A stretch of 12,851 nucleotides of DNA from JBCDIQ01 sp039024295. Its GTDB lineage: Bacteria > Bacteroidota > Bacteroidia > J057. The position numbers were made by a program, and so were the translations under genes. Within the stretch, counting starts at the first letter, position 1. The number at the start of each line of letters is the position of its first letter. The notes under the pieces are model-generated. The model was not told the DNA's origin. It saw only the letters and a program-made list of their open reading frames with translations, and did not search any database. Positions 8,118 through 12,851 of the stretch are shown in pieces. Location of the stretch: contig JBCDIQ010000146.1 in assembly GCA_039024295.1 (NCBI GenBank), forward strand, positions 1-12,851, written 5' to 3'.

Positions 8118-8615
8118 CTATTTATACTCCTTCGGCGGATCTTTTTCGGGCAGGTCAATGCTCCCGGGCAATCCCAACTGAGGAAATTCCTTTCGCAAAG
8201 GATGGTATTGAAAATCTTCCGGCATAAACATCCTGCGGAGATCAGGGTGATCATTGAACCGAATGCCCATCATGTCATAGGCCTCCCGTTCAAACCATTC
8301 AGCAGCAGGCCAAACATCAATTACCGAATCTACCGTAGGCTCATCTTCCTCCACCCGGCAGCAAATTCTCAAGCGTTCCCTGTCCTCCAGGTTCACAATG
8401 TTGTAGGCCAGCTCAAATCGCTTGTCATCCGTATACAGGTCAGAAGCCGTTATATCTGCCAGGTAGTTAAAGCCAAACTGCGTTTTCAACACCGTGAGGA
8501 TTTCCTTCACCTGCTCACTTTTGACCTCGATGGTCATTTCGTTGGCATATCCCCGGACTTCAATGATATAATCCTGGATGCTGCTATTTTTTATGGTATC
8601 AAGAAAATTAGACAT
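8118..8615 (-). CDS. nuoC: NADH-quinone oxidoreductase subunit C (complex I 30-kDa-type subunit)
   Basis: NuoC is part of the peripheral arm of respiratory complex I, on the cytoplasmic side, where it packs against NuoD. The 165-residue product has the complex I 30-kDa signature at about 109-129: EREAYDMMGIRF, then HPDLRRMFMPEDF and HPLRKEFP. I used the ATG of MSNFLDTIK at 8615; the frame stays open upstream, but that extension would run into pyrE and has no family character. The gene lies 40 bp behind pyrE and is followed directly by the convergent DUF5995 gene, so no nuoD or other nuo gene adjoins it here. The upstream spacer holds the 10-bp palindrome TTGTTAACAA (8638-8647), of unknown role. 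Confidence 0.93.
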   Translation of the reverse strand: MSNFLDTIKNSSIQDYIIEVRGYANEMTIEVKSEQVKEILTVLKTQFGFNYLADITASDLYTDDKRFELAYNIVNLEDRERLRICCRVEEDEPTVDSVIDVWPAAEWFEREAYDMMGIRFNDHPDLRRMFMPEDFQYHPLRKEFPQLGLPGSIDLPEKDPPKEYK

Positions 8616-8655
8616 ATGGAAAACGGGAATTGGTTCTTTGTTAACAATTAATCTA

Positions 8656-9294
8656 TCAACTGCCCCATTGTTCAGGTTGTTGTTGCCAGGAAAGGATGGT
8701 TGCCATCTCACTTTCCTCAATGTAAGACATCTCAGCAGCTTTTTTTAGCAGAGTTTCTAGATTGGTAAGGGTAGAAAATCCAGTCTCTGTTTCTCCAAAA
8801 ACCTCCTCTGCAGTTGGAAATCCATATCCAAAAATCGCAACCGTGCCCACAACCTCGGCAGAGGATTCCTTTAATGCATGTACCGCACTTGCACTGCTGC
8901 TGCCTGTTGAAATCAGGTCTTCAACTACTACCACCTTTTGACCGGGTACAATCCGTCCTTCAATCTGGTTTTGCAACCCATGGCTTTTCGGGGTTGGCCG
9001 GACGTAGGAAAAGGGTAGCCCAAGGGCTTCAGCTACCAAAACGCCAATGGCAATACCACCTGTGGCCACGCCAGAAATTCCCTCGGCAGCCGGGTAATTC
9101 GTCCGAATCATACCAACAAAAGCATTTCTTACGGCAGTGCGAATCTCTGGATAAGATAAAATCAATCGATTATCACAATAGATTGGCGAGTTCCATCCAG
9201 AACTCCAAGTAAATGGATCACGTGTACTTAGACGAACAGCTTTGATTTTTAGTAAATACTCTGCAATTTTATCAGATTCCTTGGCCAGATGCAT
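8656..9294 (-). CDS. pyrE: Orotate phosphoribosyltransferase
   Basis: PyrE converts orotate and PRPP to orotidine 5'-monophosphate in de novo pyrimidine synthesis. The 212-residue product has the PRPP-binding motif VVVVEDLISTGSSS at 121-134 and the conserved YCDNRL at about 39-44. The catalytic flexible loop at about 97-110 reads YVRPTPKSHGLQNQ. Arg99, Lys103 and His105 match the residues of the well-studied E. coli enzyme, while the position of its Lys100 is a proline. The start ATG is only 11 bp from that of the divergent Nudix gene. nuoC follows after 40 bp on the same strand and is probably co-transcribed. A TAnnTTTG box (TAGTTTTG, 9367-9360 on the minus strand) inside the Nudix gene is a weak promoter candidate. 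Confidence 0.96.
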   Translation of the reverse strand: MHLAKESDKIAEYLLKIKAVRLSTRDPFTWSSGWNSPIYCDNRLILSYPEIRTAVRNAFVGMIRTNYPAAEGISGVATGGIAIGVLVAEALGLPFSYVRPTPKSHGLQNQIEGRIVPGQKVVVVEDLISTGSSSASAVHALKESSAEVVGTVAIFGYGFPTAEEVFGETETGFSTLTNLETLLKKAAEMSYIEESEMATILSWQQQPEQWGS

Positions 9295-9305
9295 ATGACT
9301 AAATT

Positions 9306-10019
9306 ATGAAGATTTTCGCTTTCAAGCTTTGTCTGCGCTTTGAAATTATTGATCCAGCGCAAAACTATGAATTTTCCCTCATTTCTTTTGATGAATTAAT
9401 GGCTTATCTCTTTAAAGGCCAGGATTTCAATGATGAAGTTCTGTATGTCAAAGGAAGTAGCCAAGATGATTTTATTCAAAACGTCTTCGATTTACAGTCC
9501 AACACGCTTTGGCGAGAACTTGAACTTTCTATTTGTTTTGTTTTTGGCAAACCAACGGAAAGAGAAGCTTTCCTGAAAACCTATCTTTCGCTTTTCAAAG
9601 ACTTGGAAGCCGCTGGCGGCATGGTACAGGATGAGGCAGGTAACTTTTTAATGATAAAAAGCAGGGATAGGTGGTCGCTTCCCAAAGGACGTGTTGAGTG
9701 GCGGGAAGAAGTTGAAGATGCGGCAGTTCGAGAAGTAGAAGAAGAAACTGGCATCGATGACCTGGAAATTCTTCAAAAATTACCCTCTACCTATCATACC
9801 TTCCCAAGAGGCAGAAAATGGATCCTGAAGACCACTCATTGGTATCGAATGAAATCCTCTTCCAACACAGAACCCACCCCCCAGCTTGAAGAGGGAATTA
9901 CCGAGGTGAAATGGATGAGTAAAAACGATTGGATCTCCAACGATTGGAACACTTATCCCCTCGTGAAGGACTTCTTGGAGGATGAATTTTCCCAGAGCTT
10001 GAGCCGTCAGGGATCGTAA
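9306..10019 (+). CDS. Nudix hydrolase with an extra N-terminal region
   Basis: The 237-residue protein has a complete Nudix box at residues 128-150: Gly128-x5-Glu134-x7-Arg142-Glu143-x2-Glu145-Glu146-x-Gly149-Ile150, the motif that binds divalent metal and cleaves diphosphates linked to another moiety. A conserved WSLPKG precedes the box. The Nudix fold spans about 100-215. Residues 1-100 are not recognised and may be a lineage-specific accessory domain. The substrate cannot be read from sequence. The gene is divergent from pyrE with 11 bp between starts; a Nudix-pyrE pairing is, as I recall, recurrent in Bacteroidota. A link to nucleotide metabolism is inference. Confidence 0.9.
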   Translation: MKIFAFKLCLRFEIIDPAQNYEFSLISFDELMAYLFKGQDFNDEVLYVKGSSQDDFIQNVFDLQSNTLWRELELSICFVFGKPTEREAFLKTYLSLFKDLEAAGGMVQDEAGNFLMIKSRDRWSLPKGRVEWREEVEDAAVREVEEETGIDDLEILQKLPSTYHTFPRGRKWILKTTHWYRMKSSSNTEPTPQLEEGITEVKWMSKNDWISNDWNTYPLVKDFLEDEFSQSLSRQGS

Positions 10020-10070
10020 CGCTCGGTACCCAAATTCGTAAAATAACAGGAAATTTGTTCTCCCTTGCTT

Positions 10071-10940
10071 ATGGGCCTTCTTCAGGATAGATATGTAAAC
10101 CCACTTACTGATTTTGGTTTCAAGAAACTTTTCGGTTCTGAGCCCAATAAGCCATTACTTATAGATTTTCTCAACCAAGTACTTCCCGACCGAAAAATTT
10201 CTGATCTGACCTATGCATCAACGGAACATTTAGGCAATACAGAAATTGACCGAAAGGCCATATTCGATCTGTATTGTATTGGAGAGGATGGGGAACGCTT
10301 CATTGTGGAGATGCAGAAAGCAAAGCAGAATTTTTTCAAAGACAGAAGTGTATTTTATGCATCATTTCCCATACAAGACCAAGCTAAACAGACTGTATGG
10401 AAGTTCAAGCTCGAACCTGTTTATTCGATTGGCATTCTGGATTTCATTTTTGATGACCACAGAAATGAACAAGAGCTACTTCACGTGGTGGAACTTAAGG
10501 ATCAAAAATGTCAAGTATTTTACGAGAAGCTGAACTTCATTTATATCGAGCTACCAAAATTCGATAAAACTGAGGAAGAGCTGGAAACTCATTTTGATAA
10601 GTGGCTGTATGTTTTCACACACTTGGCTAAACTCCAAGAAAGGCCCAGAAAACTTCAGGAGCGAGTTTTCAAAAAACTATTTGAAGTGGCGGAAATCGCC
10701 AAGTTTACCCCTGAAGAGCGCAAGGCTTACGAAGGCAGCCTAAAATACTACCGTGACCTCAACAATGTCATCGATACCTCGCGAGAGGAAGGCCTTCAGG
10801 AAGGAATAGAAAAAGGAATCGAAAAGGGTCGGCAACAACAAGCAGTTATCATCACTAAAAAGCTTAAAGCAAATGGAGTAGCAACAACTCTTATTGCCCA
10901 AACGACAGGGCTTTCAGAGCAAGAGATTGACGAATTGTAA
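10071..10940 (+). CDS. Rpn family recombination-promoting nuclease / putative transposase
   Basis: The 289-residue protein belongs to the PD-(D/E)XK nuclease-like Rpn group, which E. coli members show to be DNA endonucleases promoting RecA-independent recombination. The N-terminal VNPLTDFGFKKLFG (about 9-22) is the family hallmark. The predicted active site is Asp66 in FDLYCIGEDGERFIVEMQ, with Glu80 and Gln82 in the VEMQ strand. The C-terminal region has an EGLQEGIEKGIEKGRQQQ repeat tract and a final helical segment, also typical. I chose the ATG at 10071 over a TTG two codons upstream because it gives the usual MG-LLQDRYVNPLTDFGFK start. A loose box GAAATTTG lies at 10050-10057. The full domain appears intact. 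No flanking inverted repeats were seen, so autonomous mobility is not shown. Confidence 0.9.
   Translation: MGLLQDRYVNPLTDFGFKKLFGSEPNKPLLIDFLNQVLPDRKISDLTYASTEHLGNTEIDRKAIFDLYCIGEDGERFIVEMQKAKQNFFKDRSVFYASFPIQDQAKQTVWKFKLEPVYSIGILDFIFDDHRNEQELLHVVELKDQKCQVFYEKLNFIYIELPKFDKTEEELETHFDKWLYVFTHLAKLQERPRKLQERVFKKLFEVAEIAKFTPEERKAYEGSLKYYRDLNNVIDTSREEGLQEGIEKGIEKGRQQQAVIITKKLKANGVATTLIAQTTGLSEQEIDEL
10803..10826 (+). repeat. 12-bp in-frame direct repeat inside the Rpn gene
   Basis: Two 12-bp units encode Gly-Ile-Glu-Lys twice (GGAATAGAAAAA, then GGAATCGAAAAG), with two silent differences. Such EGxEKG tracts occur near the C-terminus of many Rpn proteins. Copy number could vary without breaking the frame, although the two differences suggest the pair is not freshly duplicated. 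Confidence 0.8.
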
Positions 10941-10963
10941 ATTTTCGTTACAGAATTTTCCAG

Positions 10964-12346
10964 CTATTCAATCAACCTATTCAACGCCGCAGACTTTCCT
11001 TCGCCTGAAATGCGTCGGAGTGCTTTTTCGACGAAAGGATGAGGGTTTCCCAACTCATCTAACAACTGGACTTTCCACAGCTTCATTTCGCGGTCGTATT
11101 TCATATCCCATGAACCTGATAGCTGGTTTCGGTACACTTCCCCAACATAGGCTATAAGTGCCAACAACGTTTTTCCCGAGATATTATCCGTCTCCTGCCA
11201 CGAAAGTGCCTCATCGATTTCCGACAAACTCGCAAGGGAACCATCCAGGACATAATCGGGCATCTCTAATTTTCCGGCCAGACTTGCTGCAAGTTGGTTA
11301 GCCTTTTGGGGAAAGGCCTTTCCGTAGCCTTGCAATGCAAACAAAAAACTGCCGTAAGGATCTTCAATGGGTCGAGAGATATCTTTCAGGTATTCATCAT
11401 AGGTAGATTGGCTTTCAAAAAATCGATCATACCCATACTCTTCATGATGAGCCAAAACCGTCCCATCAGCTAAGGTAAAGGTAACCCACGCCGTTTCATC
11501 TTCCACTTCTTTCTTTGTTTGTTGCCCGCCGTTTATTTTCAGGACTGCGCTTCTCTGAGAATCGCTCAAATGAAACAAATAGCCATACACTTCATGCGGC
11601 AGGTCTCCCATAAGCATTTGATTGGATAAATACTTGGTAGCCTCCGCCTGAAACGTGAACCTGCGGCCCGAAAATTCAATCACAGACAAGCGATCAGGCA
11701 AAACCCAGCCGCCCGAACGATTGGGCGGTGCTAGCATAAACTGATCAGCAGCAGTCACTGACGTGGCATACCTGGCAAGTGCTTTATCTGCACCGCTGAC
11801 GGGTACACAGCCTTCTGTTTTGCATATTTCTATCTTTTGATCTTCTGTCAGGCTAAATGCCCAGGTGATTTGCCCATTTTCCAGTTGCAGAAATCGGAGA
11901 GAATCTAATAGGTCTAATGGTTGCCCTGCGGCAAACAACACCCCCATCCCATTGTATAGTTCGATCACCTGCGACTGGTCCGGCAAACGCCACCCTCTTC
12001 GGGTGGTTTTCAAATGGTTCTCGGTAATTTCCTGGAGCTCCTGATTTTTTCGAAGGGAAAGCAAATCCTCCTTGCTCATCAATTGAAAGTCCAACTTTCC
12101 TACAGAACCCAATTGACAAGCGTAAGACGTAGGCTGAGGCCTGGACTGATCTTCCAGGTACTGGATGATGGCATCTTCAGGTAAATATAATCGATGCATT
12201 AGGCTTGCATGGGCAGGCATGCGATCCATGTACCGGCCTGCGTGGGAATTAATTCCCGCTAATTTTCCCCGCGTATTTTGCCCAAAAACTGGCAAAATGG
12301 CGATATAAACACCAAACAACAGAAAAGGTAAAATATTCTTTTGCAT
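10964..12346 (-). CDS. Exported protein of unknown function with an internal duplication
   Basis: The 460-residue product has a signal peptide at residues 1-22 (hydrophobic core LPFLLFGVYIAILPV, likely cleavage after VFG). I recognise no family. Two copies of a motif, GWRLPDQSQVIEL at 118-130 and GWVLPDRLSVIEF at 213-225, are each followed by a helix starting F-x-L-(T/S)-(E/D)-x-Q at 164 and 258, so a domain of about 95 residues is duplicated. A weaker earlier copy may begin at LPEDAIIQY (55) with FQLMSKED (87). The C-terminal part (about 365-445) is a separate helical-then-beta domain containing LLALIAYVGEVYRNQLSGSW. There are no obvious catalytic residues. It lies 62 bp behind the M20 peptidase gene on the same strand and may have its own promoter. 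Confidence 0.85.
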   Translation of the reverse strand: MQKNILPFLLFGVYIAILPVFGQNTRGKLAGINSHAGRYMDRMPAHASLMHRLYLPEDAIIQYLEDQSRPQPTSYACQLGSVGKLDFQLMSKEDLLSLRKNQELQEITENHLKTTRRGWRLPDQSQVIELYNGMGVLFAAGQPLDLLDSLRFLQLENGQITWAFSLTEDQKIEICKTEGCVPVSGADKALARYATSVTAADQFMLAPPNRSGGWVLPDRLSVIEFSGRRFTFQAEATKYLSNQMLMGDLPHEVYGYLFHLSDSQRSAVLKINGGQQTKKEVEDETAWVTFTLADGTVLAHHEEYGYDRFFESQSTYDEYLKDISRPIEDPYGSFLFALQGYGKAFPQKANQLAASLAGKLEMPDYVLDGSLASLSEIDEALSWQETDNISGKTLLALIAYVGEVYRNQLSGSWDMKYDREMKLWKVQLLDELGNPHPFVEKALRRISGEGKSAALNRLIE

Positions 12347-12365
12347 GTCTTCAGGATCAGGATGA

Positions 12366-12373
12366 CAAAGGTA
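12366..12373 (-). promoter_or_regulatory. Bacteroidota-type -7 box upstream of the 460-residue protein gene
   Basis: On the minus strand this reads TACCTTTG, matching TAnnTTTG, 19 bp before the start codon. The predicted leader is about 15 bases. No clear -33 TTTG is present. It lies in the short spacer after the M20 gene, so the downstream gene could be transcribed independently. Confidence 0.45.
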
Positions 12374-12405
12374 ACAGAAATTGCACCGCAGACACGCCGG
12401 AAAGC

Positions 12406-12422
12406 ATGCTATAAGTTAGCAT
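12406..12422. terminator. Hairpin spanning the stop codon of the M20 peptidase gene
   Basis: ATGCTA (12406-12411) and TAGCAT (12417-12422) form a perfect 6-bp stem with a 5-nt loop. On the plus strand it is followed by a run of six T, an intrinsic-terminator layout, but no plus-strand gene ends here. On the minus strand the stem covers the last codons and the TAG stop, and is followed only by GCTTT. It may be a weak terminator or chance pairing. Confidence 0.35.
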
Positions 12423-12851
12423 TTTTTATGAGTCTATAATAAAACGAAATCGCCTGGCGATAATTATTCACCAAAATTCGCTCATTCAATCCATGGATGC
12501 GTTTCAGGTCATCAGCGTTGAGCCTCAAGGGGCAAAAACGATAGATATTCTGAGACACCTCTGTATAATGTCGGGCATCCGTTTGGGCAATCATCACAGA
12601 GGGGGCAACTACCATCTCCTGCTCTCCCGGCATAACTTCCCGTATGCTTTTTTCAATCCATAAATATCCTTGCTCACGAACGCTGGAAATGGGCGAAGGG
12701 TCCACCGCTCCTTCTACAACGGAAATATTGACATTGATGTCGACAACGCCACCTTCGAAAGCTCCGAAGAGGAACGACACGTTGATGCGGCTCTTCGTTA
12801 CAACCACACACTGGGGGATATTGACTTTGGGATCTCTCATTTTGCAGGCAC
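12409..12851 (-). CDS. M20-family metallopeptidase, C-terminal part (PM20D1/CPS1-like), cut by the window edge
   Basis: The frame is open from the right edge to a TAG at 12409-12411 and gives about 146 residues. The sequence follows the C-terminal catalytic region of PM20D1-type and yeast carboxypeptidase S-type M20 enzymes, zinc-dependent amidases or carboxypeptidases. Motifs in order: DPSPISS, then IEKSIREVMPG, VAPSVMIAQTDARHY, NIYRFCPLRL, DDLKRIHGLNERI, and YRQAISFYYRLIKN. The TDARHY region and the His of RIHG fit the C-terminal metal- and substrate-binding residues of M20 peptidases; the N-terminal zinc ligands lie outside the window. An internal ATG (12840) follows an open frame, so it is not taken as the start. 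An unusual 31-codon in-frame segment lies between RDPKVNI and SVVEGAVDPSP and is described separately. The frame is intact through it, so I do not call a pseudogene. Confidence 0.88.
   Translation of the reverse strand, partial: ACKMRDPKVNIPQCVVVTKSRINVSFLFGAFEGGVVDINVNISVVEGAVDPSPISSVREQGYLWIEKSIREVMPGEQEMVVAPSVMIAQTDARHYTEVSQNIYRFCPLRLNADDLKRIHGLNERILVNNYRQAISFYYRLIKNANL
12725..12829 (-). repeat. 93-bp in-frame segment bounded by 12-bp direct repeats within the M20 gene
   Basis: On the minus strand, CAAAGTCAATAT (12829-12818) and CAATGTCAATAT (12736-12725) match at 11 of 12 bases and are 93 bp apart, exactly 31 codons. Both encode Val-Asn-Ile in the same frame. Dropping one copy plus the intervening DNA joins RDPKVNI to SVVEGAVDPSP, which reads like uninterrupted M20 sequence. 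The intervening DNA holds a 7-bp inverted repeat, CGAAGAG (12765-12771) with CTCTTCG (12791-12797), enclosing AACG/CGTT around a 3-nt loop. The repeats and spacing are seen directly. That this is an insertion, and that it is mobile, is inference. Confidence 0.6.

Noticed and set aside
8097..8651. A 184-residue plus-strand open frame
   Set aside because: It lies antisense to nuoC, which has a clear family signature on the other strand.
10020..10963. The Rpn gene as a complete insertion sequence
   Set aside because: No terminal inverted repeats or target-site duplications were seen around it, and its neighbours are intact.

Overview
The window comes from a member of the Bacteroidota. The evidence is Bacteroidota-type promoter boxes (TAnnTTTG), a general lack of Shine-Dalgarno sequences, a DUF5995 protein, an Rpn-type nuclease/transposase, and the sequence style of the S9 peptidase, PrfB and PyrE. 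Base composition is close to 50% GC. I cannot name the genus; a saprospiral or lewinellal relative is only a guess. No rRNA, tRNA or CRISPR array was recognised.

Layout, left to right. Positions 1-120 hold the 3' end of an open frame whose tail resembles the C-terminus of a transposase. A non-coding stretch (121-317) with several potential stem-loops follows. Next is an 80-bp tandem repeat (318-490), with a 9-bp perfect inverted repeat in each copy, which runs almost to the stop codon of a secreted S9-family serine peptidase (503-2515, minus). A divergent spacer of about 340 bp separates this from a 1115-residue AsmA-like envelope protein (2860-6207, plus, TTG start). Then come prfB with its programmed +1 frameshift (6287-7373) and a DUF5995 gene overlapping it by four bases (7370-8116). 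Converging on this pair is the minus-strand pair pyrE then nuoC (9294-8656 and 8615-8118). A Nudix hydrolase gene diverges from pyrE with only 11 bp between the start codons (9306-10019). An Rpn-family nuclease gene follows (10071-10940). Two minus-strand genes end the window: a secreted protein of unknown function with an internal duplication (12346-10964), and the 3' part of an M20-family metallopeptidase (12409 to the window edge).

Most of the window is ordinary chromosomal housekeeping: translation termination, pyrimidine synthesis, respiratory complex I and envelope maintenance. Two regions look mobile or repeat-derived: the left edge (possible transposase tail, structured spacer and 80-bp repeats) and the Rpn gene.

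The least expected observation is in the M20 peptidase. A 93-bp, 31-codon, in-frame segment is bounded by near-identical 12-bp direct repeats, contains an inverted repeat, and interrupts a stretch that reads as normal M20 sequence if the segment is removed. This resembles protein-coding palindromic repeat insertions such as those known in Rickettsia. The second is the 80-bp hairpin-bearing repeat beside the possible mobile-element remnant.
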